Shown piece by piece: positions 1 through 7,455 of a DNA stretch of 38,736 nt (positions within the stretch are counted from its first letter, which is position 1; every line of letters begins with the position of its first letter). Made by a program: the position numbers and the translations under genes. Source of the DNA: Chloroflexota bacterium (lineage in GTDB: Bacteria > Chloroflexota > Anaerolineae > Anaerolineales > Anaerolineaceae); assembly GCA_021372725.1 (NCBI GenBank), contig JAJFTV010000025.1:1-38736 (forward strand), given 5' to 3'. A model generated the notes under the pieces. That model ran no database searches, was not told the DNA's origin, and worked only from the letters and a program-made list of their open reading frames with translations.

Positions 1-9
1 GATTGCAAA

Positions 10-513
10 TTACCAGCCCTCAATAAACGGGATCCATTCCTCATAGGTGCTCAAGTGATGAGAAAAAATGTAATGAATGGATGAGGGGGGCGCCTTGGGC
101 ACCGAGATCAGGTGCATATTGGTTTCCTGAAGGGTTCTGCCGCCTTTCAGATGATTGCATTCAGCACAGGCCGTGACAATATTTTCCCATGTTTCAGATC
201 CCCCCAGATGACGGGGAATCACATGATCCATGGTGAGATTCGGCTTTTTCTTGCCGCAATATTGGCAGGTGTAGCCATCTCTGCGAAAAAGTTCGCGGCG
301 ATTCAGCTTTATACGCGGCCTGGGACGGTAAACCATGGTGTGCAGGCGAATGACTGAAGGTCGCGGAAAGTTGTTCTGGCTGGTTCTGATATAACCCCTG
401 CCGTTAAGAACCATGGTCGCCTTGTCTTCCAACAAAAGACCCACAGCCCGCCGCATTCCACAAACGTTTATCGGTTCAAAATTAGCATTGAGTACGAGGA
501 CATCTTCAAACAT
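10..513 (-). CDS. HNH endonuclease family protein
   Basis: A 167-residue protein with a C-terminal HNH nuclease fold. Two zinc-type CxxC pairs are visible (C83/C86 and C116/C119) and enclose the D96-H97 metal-binding pair and N111, followed by the closing CxxCN of the motif. The N-terminal half (FEDVLVLNANFEPINV) is typical of the small stand-alone HNH proteins common in Chloroflexota and cyanobacteria, whose substrate is generally unknown. The start is set at ATG 513 rather than the upstream in-frame ATG at 546, because a GGTGA ribosome site lies 5 nt before it and an extended -10 box lies just upstream. It is divergent from the tyrS leader. A function in repair or in mobile-element biology is possible; nothing here decides it. 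Confidence 0.85.
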   Translation of the reverse strand: MFEDVLVLNANFEPINVCGMRRAVGLLLEDKATMVLNGRGYIRTSQNNFPRPSVIRLHTMVYRPRPRIKLNRRELFRRDGYTCQYCGKKKPNLTMDHVIPRHLGGSETWENIVTACAECNHLKGGRTLQETNMHLISVPKAPPSSIHYIFSHHLSTYEEWIPFIEGW

Positions 514-529
514 TTTTTCACCGGAATAG

Positions 530-538
530 ATTATAGCA
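530..538 (-). promoter_or_regulatory. Extended -10 promoter for the HNH gene
   Basis: On the minus strand the sequence reads TGCTATAAT, a perfect extended -10 element. It lies about 17 nt before the ATG at 513, giving a leader of roughly 10 nt. No clear -35 box is seen, which fits an extended -10 promoter. Confidence 0.5.
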
Positions 539-596
539 TTTTTCACTGGTCACGATAAAAGATTTGTTTCTTTTTTTCTATTTTTTTCTATTTTTC

Positions 597-625
597 TTGA
601 CACGACCATCAGTCCGATATACAAT
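597..625 (+). promoter_or_regulatory. Consensus sigma-70 promoter
   Basis: TTGACA at 597-602 and TACAAT at 620-625 are separated by exactly 17 nt, with transcription expected to begin near 632. This is one of the best housekeeping promoters in the window, yet it is about 300 nt upstream of the tyrS start. A second -10 close to tyrS suggests that this promoter may mainly drive the structured RNA that follows. Confidence 0.65.
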
Positions 626-631
626 ACCCGT

Positions 632-758
632 ATGAAAACAGATAAAGTCTATTATTATGCAGGTATAAAAGCGACCTCCAAAAGGAATTGCCGCTGACCT
701 CTGCATGGTGCAAAGTTCACAAGACAAATCAACAGCCTTCCTTTTGGGAGGCTGTTTT
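632..758 (+). ncRNA. Candidate structured leader or small RNA upstream of tyrS
   Basis: About 127 nt lie between a consensus promoter and a terminator-like hairpin, with no convincing reading frame. Short nested complementarities can be seen: GCAG near 659 with CTGC near 701, AGCG with CGCT inside that, and an inner TCC-AAAA-GGA hairpin. This could be a separate small RNA or an attenuator leader for tyrS. The T-box signature GGGTGG expected of many tyrS leaders is absent. It matches no RNA family I recognise, and the call rests on context. Confidence 0.3.
731..758 (+). terminator. Terminator-like hairpin before tyrS
   Basis: Arms AACAGCCTTCC and GGGAGGCTGTT (one T:G wobble) enclose a TTTT loop, and the sequence runs into a short stretch of T. 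The hairpin is strong but the T-run is only four bases, so it could be partial termination or attenuation. Confidence 0.5.
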
Positions 759-841
759 GATGAGGAGGAAAATGAGAGCCAGAAATAATCTTTGATAAAG
801 TAATTTTTTCCAGGATTCTTTTTTTGAGAAAACCCGTGAAT

Positions 842-850
842 TGGTATAAT
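842..850 (+). promoter_or_regulatory. Extended -10 promoter for tyrS
   Basis: TGGTATAAT is a perfect extended -10, with TTGAGA-like bases about 15 nt upstream. Transcription would start near 857 and give a leader of about 45 nt ending in the AGGAGAG ribosome site at 889-895. This is probably the main tyrS promoter, independent of the upstream hairpin. Confidence 0.5.
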
Positions 851-901
851 AACAAATTGGTTAAAATCTGCAGGGCACAGGAAATATCAGGAGAGAAGAA
901 G

Positions 902-2122
902 ATGATGAATATCGATGAACAGGTCCGCTACCTGATGCAAGGTACCGAGTATGGCGATGAGGCACTTAAGCAGTCCATGGCAGCAGAACTCAAGGAGCGA
1001 CTTCTGGAAGCCAAAAAGGAAAACCGTCCTTTAAGGGTTTATTGTGGGTTTGACCCGCGCACTGCCAATCTGCATCTGGGTCACACGGTACCCATGCGCA
1101 AGTTGCGGCAGTTCCAGGAGCTTGGGCATGATGTGACGTTTGTGGTGGGTAATTACACATCCCTCATCGGCGACCCGTCGGATAAGGATGTCTTGAGGCC
1201 CAGGTTGACACCCGAAGAGGTGGATGAAAACGCCCGTACCTACGCAGAACAGGCCTTCCGGATTTTGGATCGAAACCGGACCCAGATACGTTACAATTCG
1301 GAATGGCTTTCAAAACTCAGTTTTGCCCGAGTGATTGAACTGGCATCGAATTTCACGCTGCAGCAGTTTCTCACCCGCGAAAACTTCAAGAAGCGCTGGG
1401 AAAATGGGGATGCTGTCTATCTGCACGAGACGTTCTATTCCATCATGCAGGGTTACGATGCCTACATGCTGAAGGCAGATGTACAGGTGGGTGGAACAGA
1501 CCAGCTCTTTAATATCATCACCGCTGCTCGAAAATTAATGACCTACCTGGGAGAAAAACCGAACATCGGTATCATCATGGGTATTCTTCCCGGCACCGAT
1601 GGGTCGATAAAAATGAGTAAATCTTTGGGAAATGATGTGCCGATCAGCACGAATGCGGAAGACATGTTTGGTAAAGTGATGAGCATTCCGGATTTTGCCA
1701 TGCCAGCCTATTTCCGCCTGGTAACCCGCTGGACCCCGGTCGAGATCGATGGTATAGAAGCTGGACTGAAAAATGAGATCACTCACCCGCGTGATGTAAA
1801 AATGCAACTGGCCAGAGAAATTACCGGCAATTTTTATGGGGATGACCTGGCACTGGAAGCCGAGCAGGCATTTGTAAGGCAGTTTCAAAAAAGGGAGATG
1901 CCGGAGGAAATACCCGAATTCCCGCTGAAAGATAATCAGAATATACTGGATATTCTTGAAAATGCCAAACTTGTAAAAAGTCGCAGCGAAGCCCGGCGGC
2001 TGGTTTCACAAAACGGAATTCGTTTCAACGGTGAAGTCGTTAGCGATCCGACAATGGTATTGCAAGATCCCGGCGTCTTGCAGGTGGGGAAGCGGCACTT
2101 TATTAAACTGGTCAAGAATTGA
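902..2122 (+). CDS. tyrS: Tyrosyl-tRNA synthetase
   Basis: Class I aminoacyl-tRNA synthetase that charges tRNA-Tyr with tyrosine in the cytoplasm. The 406-residue protein has the Rossmann-fold HLGH signature at residues 58-61, the KMSKS loop at 237-241, and a C-terminal S4-type RNA-binding segment (VKSRSEARRLVSQ). Length and the KMSKS context (GSIKMSKSLGN) fit the TyrZ-type subgroup. The start is placed at the first of two adjacent ATG codons, 6 nt after AGGAGAG (889-895); the open frame extends upstream to 824 but without a ribosome site. It is transcribed alone and faces the SEDS gene tail to tail with only 13 nt between stops. It may be regulated by the structured leader upstream. Confidence 0.97.
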   Translation: MMNIDEQVRYLMQGTEYGDEALKQSMAAELKERLLEAKKENRPLRVYCGFDPRTANLHLGHTVPMRKLRQFQELGHDVTFVVGNYTSLIGDPSDKDVLRPRLTPEEVDENARTYAEQAFRILDRNRTQIRYNSEWLSKLSFARVIELASNFTLQQFLTRENFKKRWENGDAVYLHETFYSIMQGYDAYMLKADVQVGGTDQLFNIITAARKLMTYLGEKPNIGIIMGILPGTDGSIKMSKSLGNDVPISTNAEDMFGKVMSIPDFAMPAYFRLVTRWTPVEIDGIEAGLKNEITHPRDVKMQLAREITGNFYGDDLALEAEQAFVRQFQKREMPEEIPEFPLKDNQNILDILENAKLVKSRSEARRLVSQNGIRFNGEVVSDPTMVLQDPGVLQVGKRHFIKLVKN

Positions 2123-2135
2123 GTCAGTCAAATCG

Positions 2136-4769
2136 TTAAGGATTGGCGGGGTGGATTGTGGCATTGAGCACTGTTTGCCCAATCTGTTCCGCCAGATCAG
2201 GATTTTCCTCCTCGATGACCACAGCAATCGCCAGCGGGCTGCCAAGCCATTCCGGGGTGGTTCCGCCAATGTACCAGGTTGTCAGTTGCTCACCGGTGCC
2301 TTTTCCATACCCGATTGACTGCCAGATAATTGAAGAAGGTTCGGTTAACATGTCTACCACCTGGTTTGTGGTGTACGCGTCGAGCGCTTCCGTGGAAGCA
2401 CCCGGGTTCAAAATTATCCAACCTTGGTGAGGGGTTTGAACTCCCAACACAAGTGATGGGTCAGGAAGCTGTCCATCGGAGGTTAATGAAGCGGCTGCCA
2501 GGGCCATTTGAAGCGGCGATATATATAAACCTTCTGTTTCTTCATTGAAGAATGTGATCAAATTATCCGCGTTCGTTTGAACAGGATCCGAAACAGGCAT
2601 ATCCATTTCAGGGGCATCAAAAAATTCCAACCGATCGTATAGTTTATATAAATCCTCCCCGGAAAGCATATTGGCAAGAGTGACCGCTGCACCCGGGCAA
2701 CCGCTTGAAATCAAGGTGCCCCAATCAGTGCTGCTTTCCGGTACGCGCGCACAACTGATGACTTGCGATTTTACGGGATATGACAATTGATCAGGAATGG
2801 CAGGTAAATCACCCGTAACCAGTGTTTGATAAAGAAAGAAGGGTGCAAGGGCTGTTTCGGGATAATATTGGCCCTGCAACGCCCGATTGAGAAATGGAGA
2901 ATCAGGATCTGAATTCCATTTGTCCCAGTTTTCCTGCAAACTGTTTGTATCAAAATAGGGAGTGGAGGCGATGGTCAATATTTCACCGGATTGCGCATTC
3001 AGCAAGACGACTGCTCCTTTAACGCCCTCCAGCATTGAGCCGGCGATAGTTTGCACCTCGATATCCAGACTCAGGCGTACATTCAAGCCGGGCGGTCGCT
3101 GGGAGTATAGAATCGCATTGGACCAGATTTCTGAGGTGGCATTTGCCTGCATACCGCGTAGATAGGGATCCAGACTGGCTTCCAGTCCGGCCTGGCCATA
3201 ATACAGATCGGAATAACCGATGATGGGACTCAGGCTGGGGTAGAGAAGCTCGACCGAGTAATCACCTCTTTCCCCTGAGGATTGGGTCAAGGGGGCGTTA
3301 TTACGGTCAAGGAAATTTCCACGCGGTACGTATAAATCCCCAATCGCACTGCGAAGATTATCGGAACGGCTCAGTAAATCATCGGATCGGATCAGCACCC
3401 AATAACCGTTTGTTAGAGCAAGAACGAGCCAGGCACACAATATGAGTGAACCCAACACAAGATAAGGATCTGTATCCACATTAATACTGTTTTCGGTGTC
3501 TGTCTGGTTACTGATAATGGCCAGGATAGCGATTGCGGCGAATGAGACTACCAGAGATGAACCGCCGTAGGAAACGAAAGGCAGGGTGACACCGGATAGG
3601 GGTAATAAATTCAAATTTCCTGCAATAATAAAGATGGCCTGCAAGCTGAAATATACTGATAACCCTGCCGCAAGCAACCGGCGGTAAGAGTTTGGTGCGC
3701 GTATGGCGATGGTTAAGGCACGGACTGCCAAGAAGGCAAATATCAACATCAAAGCCAGTGTACCGAGCAGCCCGAATTCTTCGGCGATGCTTGTAAATAT
3801 AAAATCAGAGTGTGCAATGGGGACCAGGTTTGGATTTCCAAGCCCGGGCCCACGTCCGATCAACCCGCCGGAAGCAATCGCGATCAATGATTGAACGATC
3901 TGATACGAATTACCCATGGGATCAGCCCAGGGGTTCAACCATGTATTGACACGCTGTTCGATAACCGGAAAAATCTGATAGCCCACCACCCCTGCCAAGG
4001 TCACCAGGGCGCCACCAACCATCAGGATAATACTTTTTCCGGACGCCAGAAATCCGATGATGAAATAGATCAGGATAAAAATTAACGCTGTACCCAGATC
4101 TCTTTGTGCCAGCAGTAGAAAAACTGCTGCAACGATGAGGATAATGGTGGGAGCCATAAACCGAACACTCTGCGATTTCAGGGTTGTCTGGTCACCAAAA
4201 TAAGCTGCGAGGTAAATAATCAACAAGAGTTTTAATGGTTCTGAGGGTTGCAGGTAGAGATCACCAATATTCAGCCACAAGTTGGGGCCGGTTCCCCCAG
4301 GATAGGTGCCGAAAATGAATGTCAAAGCAGTCAGCAGAAGTCCGCAGATCAGCCAGACATATTTATAACGCCTGAGTAACCCCAATAAATTGGGGTAGCG
4401 AAGTGCCATACAGAGAATGATGGCTGATATCGCCAGCCAAGCACTCTGACGAAACCCAAAGGACGCGTCAAGCCGGTATATGGTAATCAACCCCCAGCCG
4501 CTCAACAGACCTGTAATTGGGATTAAAAAGGGATCGACATGCGGGATTTGTTTTTGAGAAATATAGTGAATGACTGAAAAAGAGATGAACCAGATACCAA
4601 ATCCAATCCATTGCAAAAACTGGTAATCTGCCTGCCATGAATGAAGGCGAACTGCCGGGGCGAATGTGATGGAGATACAGATAAGGAAAAGAAAAACCGC
4701 CGTTATTCGTAATAGCCGGCTTTGAAGTTTGTTATTCGATTCTTCGAGTGAGGGAAAGAAATATTTCAC
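2136..4769 (-). CDS. SEDS (RodA/FtsW) polymerase fused to a degenerate PBP module
   Basis: An 877-residue membrane protein. Residues 20-420 form a SEDS peptidoglycan glycosyltransferase with about ten membrane spans and the family blocks QPSEPLK (175-180), NPWADPMGNSYQ (279-290, with the presumed catalytic Asp at 283) and LPFVSYGGSSL (396-406). One further span (436-458) leads into an extracytoplasmic class B PBP-like region: the RGNFLDRNNAPLT block at 483-495 and the transpeptidase-like fold from 585. The catalytic motifs are lost. The SxxK block aligns as PETALAPF, with T639 for Ser and A642 for Lys. SxN reads SGC near 689, and KTG is scrambled to KGTG near 823. Known RodA/PBP2-type pairs are normally separate proteins; here the partner is covalent and probably non-catalytic. 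The start codon is GTG, overlapping the mtnP stop by 4 bp (GTGA). Confidence 0.9.
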   Translation of the reverse strand: MKYFFPSLEESNNKLQSRLLRITAVFLFLICISITFAPAVRLHSWQADYQFLQWIGFGIWFISFSVIHYISQKQIPHVDPFLIPITGLLSGWGLITIYRLDASFGFRQSAWLAISAIILCMALRYPNLLGLLRRYKYVWLICGLLLTALTFIFGTYPGGTGPNLWLNIGDLYLQPSEPLKLLLIIYLAAYFGDQTTLKSQSVRFMAPTIILIVAAVFLLLAQRDLGTALIFILIYFIIGFLASGKSIILMVGGALVTLAGVVGYQIFPVIEQRVNTWLNPWADPMGNSYQIVQSLIAIASGGLIGRGPGLGNPNLVPIAHSDFIFTSIAEEFGLLGTLALMLIFAFLAVRALTIAIRAPNSYRRLLAAGLSVYFSLQAIFIIAGNLNLLPLSGVTLPFVSYGGSSLVVSFAAIAILAIISNQTDTENSINVDTDPYLVLGSLILCAWLVLALTNGYWVLIRSDDLLSRSDNLRSAIGDLYVPRGNFLDRNNAPLTQSSGERGDYSVELLYPSLSPIIGYSDLYYGQAGLEASLDPYLRGMQANATSEIWSNAILYSQRPPGLNVRLSLDIEVQTIAGSMLEGVKGAVVLLNAQSGEILTIASTPYFDTNSLQENWDKWNSDPDSPFLNRALQGQYYPETALAPFFLYQTLVTGDLPAIPDQLSYPVKSQVISCARVPESSTDWGTLISSGCPGAAVTLANMLSGEDLYKLYDRLEFFDAPEMDMPVSDPVQTNADNLITFFNEETEGLYISPLQMALAAASLTSDGQLPDPSLVLGVQTPHQGWIILNPGASTEALDAYTTNQVVDMLTEPSSIIWQSIGYGKGTGEQLTTWYIGGTTPEWLGSPLAIAVVIEEENPDLAEQIGQTVLNATIHPANP

Positions 4770-5638
4770 TGTTTAAAGTATTTTCCCAGCAGGAGATTGA
4801 GCCTGGATTTTGTGAGAGGATTGAACTTCTCTGGATGGGTGATGATTGCGGTTTCAAGCGCATGCTGGCAGGGGCAGTCAAACTCATCCGGGAGGTGTGC
4901 AAGTAACACCTCAACTGCTTTTTGGGCAGTCTGTGTATTTTGGTTAAGGGTGCTGACTACCATTTCAACCGTTACCGGTTCTTCATTGACATGCCAGACA
5001 TCATAATCGGTGACATGTGCCATCACCGCATAACTGATTTCAGCCTCGCGGGCCAGAAATGCTTCAGGGGCAGCAGTCATGCCGATGATGGACATGCCCA
5101 GGGATCGAAAAACGTTGGATTCAGCACGGGTGGAGAAGCGCGGGCCCTCGATGGCGATAAAAGTGCCTCCTTTATGAACGATTGCCCCGACCTCATGCAA
5201 TGCCTGATAAACTTCATTGGACAGCTCTTCACAAAACGGGTCGGCAGTACCGATATGTGCCACAATCCCGTCTTCAAAAAAGGAGCGTTTGCGTGTTCCG
5301 CGGGTAAAATCAAACAACTGGTCAGGAACCACAATATGCCCAGGTTTAAGTTCTTCACGGAGAGAACCGCAGGCGCTGATGCTCAGAATGCGGCGCACTC
5401 CCAGAGATTTAAGGGCAAAGATATTTGCACGATAATTCACTTCAGAAGGGGAAAGCACGTGGCCAAGTCCATGACGTGCCAGAAATGCTACCTGTTTTCC
5501 GGCCAGTTGGCCTGTGACTATGGGAGAACTGGGTTTACCAAATGGCGTATCGATTTCGTGTGTTTTTACGCTGGATAATGACTCGATTTGATACAATCCT
5601 GAACCACCGATGACACCCAATGAAATTTCATCTGACAT
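4766..5638 (-). CDS. mtnP: S-methyl-5'-thioadenosine phosphorylase
   Basis: A 290-residue nucleoside phosphorylase of the MTAP/PNP family. It cleaves 5'-methylthioadenosine with phosphate to adenine and methylthioribose-1-phosphate in methionine salvage. Family motifs are clear: the phosphate-binding GVIGGSGLY near the N-terminus, ARHGLGHVLSPSEVNYRANI, SACGSLREE, the IEGPRFSTRAES block and GMTAAPEAFLAREAE, ending with TDYD of the base-binding site. Related enzymes acting on methylthioinosine share these motifs, so exact base preference is inferred. A strong AGGAGG site precedes the ATG. It lies between an FHA-domain gene and the SEDS-PBP gene, overlapping the latter by 4 bp, which suggests translational coupling; no metabolic link to cell-wall synthesis is obvious. 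Confidence 0.93.
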   Translation of the reverse strand: MSDEISLGVIGGSGLYQIESLSSVKTHEIDTPFGKPSSPIVTGQLAGKQVAFLARHGLGHVLSPSEVNYRANIFALKSLGVRRILSISACGSLREELKPGHIVVPDQLFDFTRGTRKRSFFEDGIVAHIGTADPFCEELSNEVYQALHEVGAIVHKGGTFIAIEGPRFSTRAESNVFRSLGMSIIGMTAAPEAFLAREAEISYAVMAHVTDYDVWHVNEEPVTVEMVVSTLNQNTQTAQKAVEVLLAHLPDEFDCPCQHALETAIITHPEKFNPLTKSRLNLLLGKYFKQ

Positions 5639-5680
5639 TCTTTACCTCCTGGTTATTGATTGGATAGACTTCAAAAATTT

Positions 5681-5698
5681 ATTGATATGAATATCAAT
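5681..5698. promoter_or_regulatory. Perfect palindrome between fhaB-like gene and mtnP
   Basis: ATTGATAT and ATATCAAT flank a 2-nt centre (GA), forming 8-bp arms in the 67-nt gap upstream of mtnP. Two-fold symmetry with so short a centre suits a dimeric DNA-binding protein better than an RNA hairpin. No regulator can be named. Confidence 0.3.
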
Positions 5699-5705
5699 CT
5701 GGAGC

Positions 5706-6134
5706 TCATTTTATCGAGCTGATCATGATTAATAGAGAAACATTTCCGAGAATGACCTCGTCTCCGGAAACGATTACGGTCGGTGTGTAGATTCGTTCAT
5801 TATTAAGAAAAGTGCCATTGGTTGATTGTAAATCCTCCAACCACCATTGGCGGTGACGGTGACTCAATTTGGCATGATGGGAGGATACTGTTTCATCCGA
5901 GATAATCAAATCATTACTGGTTTCCCTGCCCATCGTAATCTCATTTTGGCTAAATGTGGTAGTCTGTTCAGCGCTGTCCAGGTAGTTGATCGAGATTGAG
6001 GGAATGATTTCTGCAACTCTTCTTTCATTTGCATATTTCAGTTCTCTCCAAAGCGTATAAATTGCATAACCGGCAAAGACATACAAACAGACTGCGATGA
6101 TAATTCGCACGAAGAGGACAAGTACAGCACTCAT
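5706..6134 (-). CDS. Membrane-anchored FHA-domain protein (FhaB-like)
   Basis: A 142-residue protein with one N-terminal membrane span (residues 4-28) and a cytoplasmic FHA domain (about 62-137). The phosphothreonine-binding residues are present: GR at 69-70, SSHH at 84-87 and the STNGTFLN block at 104-111. FHA domains bind phosphothreonine peptides, typically of Ser/Thr-kinase substrates. Size, single span and position after an FhaA-like gene mirror actinobacterial FhaB (FipA), which acts in cell-envelope growth and division beside rodA-pbpA. The gene overlaps the preceding FHA gene by 4 bp (ATGA). No kinase or phosphatase gene is in the window, so its phosphorylated partner is unknown. Confidence 0.85.
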   Translation of the reverse strand: MSAVLVLFVRIIIAVCLYVFAGYAIYTLWRELKYANERRVAEIIPSISINYLDSAEQTTTFSQNEITMGRETSNDLIISDETVSSHHAKLSHRHRQWWLEDLQSTNGTFLNNERIYTPTVIVSGDEVILGNVSLLIMISSIK

Positions 6135-6937
6135 TCTGCTTTGTTTTCCTCCTTTTTCCCGGTATTAATTCGTGTTGTGTGCGTAATATTTTCTTGCTGT
6201 TCCGGCGGATTTTCTTCGCTGAAATCCTCCCGGACATAAATGATGGGGTGGTCGGATACTGAAATCACATCCCCAGGCTGCAACGTATATTGATCGATTT
6301 TTCTCCCGTTGACATAAGTTCCTGCGGTCGAATTGAGATCAAAAAGAAAAAAAGTGTTTTTCACCAGTCGGATTTGGGCATGTTCTCTTGATACATGCGG
6401 ATCGTCGATCACCAGCTCATTCTCTTCGCGTCTGCCGATGTTGATGACATTTTTATCGAGTGGGAAATGGGTTCCATCTTCCATGATTAGAAAGGCGTTT
6501 GCCCTGGAATCGGACTCACGGGGGTTGTTATCAGGATTTTCGGCAGCAATAATCGCTGTTTTTGTGGCAGTTTGCTCGGAACGGAGAATATGCACCTGTA
6601 TCTCATCGTCTGCCAGATCAGACATCAATTCCAACGAAATCACCGGACGATTGCCAATGTGCAACCCCATCTCCACTGCAGCTTCCTGTAAAGCAATTGA
6701 AAACCTGTCGATCCAATCTTTGTCAGAGTGCCAGAGTACGTATTTACAGGGGGGAAGATAGATAGTAAAAGCAGAAGGCAAATCCTCATTTCCATCCGTT
6801 TCAGGATCCATTTCTGTCTCAATGGCATCGATCAAATTTCGGACCAGGTTAATGCGTTCATCATGCCACAAAATATCGGCGCTGGTTTCGATAATTTTCT
6901 GAAAATAGAGTTCAAGAAGATCGAATTTTGATTTCAT
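6131..6937 (-). CDS. FhaA-like protein: DUF3662 domain plus FHA domain
   Basis: A 268-residue cytoplasmic protein in two parts. Residues 1-115 resemble the DUF3662/FhaA N-terminal domain (opening FDLLELYFQKIIE, with the IYLPPCKYVLW strand). Residues 148-236 are an FHA domain with GRR at 168-170, HVSREHAQ at 181-188 and the LNSTAGTYVNG block at 201-211. In actinobacteria FhaA binds the phosphorylated pseudokinase MviN/MurJ and modulates peptidoglycan synthesis; a similar role here is inferred from the downstream SEDS-PBP gene. The ATG is preceded by TATAAT only 8 nt away and by no ribosome site, so the mRNA may be leaderless. It is the first gene of a four-gene minus-strand operon. Confidence 0.85.
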   Translation of the reverse strand: MKSKFDLLELYFQKIIETSADILWHDERINLVRNLIDAIETEMDPETDGNEDLPSAFTIYLPPCKYVLWHSDKDWIDRFSIALQEAAVEMGLHIGNRPVISLELMSDLADDEIQVHILRSEQTATKTAIIAAENPDNNPRESDSRANAFLIMEDGTHFPLDKNVINIGRREENELVIDDPHVSREHAQIRLVKNTFFLFDLNSTAGTYVNGRKIDQYTLQPGDVISVSDHPIIYVREDFSEENPPEQQENITHTTRINTGKKEENKAE

Positions 6938-6938
6938 T

Positions 6939-6951
6939 TATAATTATTATA
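6939..6951. promoter_or_regulatory. Overlapping divergent -10 elements
   Basis: A TATAAT is found on the plus strand at 6939-6944 (toward the rtcB fragment at 6971) and another on the minus strand at 6946-6951 (toward the fhaA-like gene at 6937). Neither has a good -35. On the minus strand the spacing puts the start of transcription at about the A of the ATG. Confidence 0.4.
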
Positions 6952-6970
6952 AAGGGATTCGCATTGTAAC

Positions 6971-7450
6971 ATGAATAAAGAAACAAATGGTTACCAGGAA
7001 CTTGCACATCCTGCAGATCTGGCCATATTTGATCGTTCGATCGAACAGGCAATCAATGCTTCCTCACTACCCGGGTTGGTCGATGAAGTAAAGGTGATGC
7101 CGGATGTCCACCAGGGTTATGGATTTCCGATTGGCGCGGTGGCAGCTTTGGCCTATCCGCAAGGGGTTATTTCCCCTGGCGGGATAGGTTATGACATCAA
7201 CTGTGGCATGCGTCTGCTGGCTTCCCATATTCCACTGGCTGCTGTCAGGGAATATCTTCCTGACCTGGCGGATGCAATTAATCACTGCTGCCCCAGCGGA
7301 GTGGGTAAAAAGGGGAACATACCTCTTTCAAAAAATGAGCTGAATCAGGTTTTGCAGCAAGGTGCAGCCTGGTTGTCCAAAAAGGGGATGATTGAAGAAA
7401 ATGATCTGCTCCGAACCGAAGAGGGTGGATCATTGGATGCGCTGAAATAA
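6971..7450 (+). pseudogene. rtcB: Truncated RtcB RNA ligase, N-terminal third only
   Basis: The 159-residue product is clearly the N-terminal part of RtcB, the GTP-dependent 3'-phosphate/5'-OH RNA ligase used in tRNA splicing and RNA repair. It has the blocks [20 protein letters not shown] and [17 protein letters not shown], the latter with the first metal-ligand Asp and Cys. RtcB is normally about 480 residues; here the frame ends at tandem stops TAA TAG just before the point where the conserved ADPEKVS-type segment should begin. The His metal ligands and the guanylylated active-site His are missing. The next gene starts 5 nt later on the other strand, and no further rtcB sequence is seen, so the rest was probably deleted. 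A surviving short protein cannot be excluded, since the remaining frame is intact. Confidence 0.8.
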
Positions 7451-7455
7451 TAGCT

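Noticed and set aside
632..901. T-box riboswitch for tyrS
   Set aside because: The GGGTGGNACCGCG signature is absent; only the hairpin remains as a resemblance.
4922..5578. 218-codon open frame on the plus strand
   Set aside because: Antisense shadow of mtnP with low-complexity, family-free translation.
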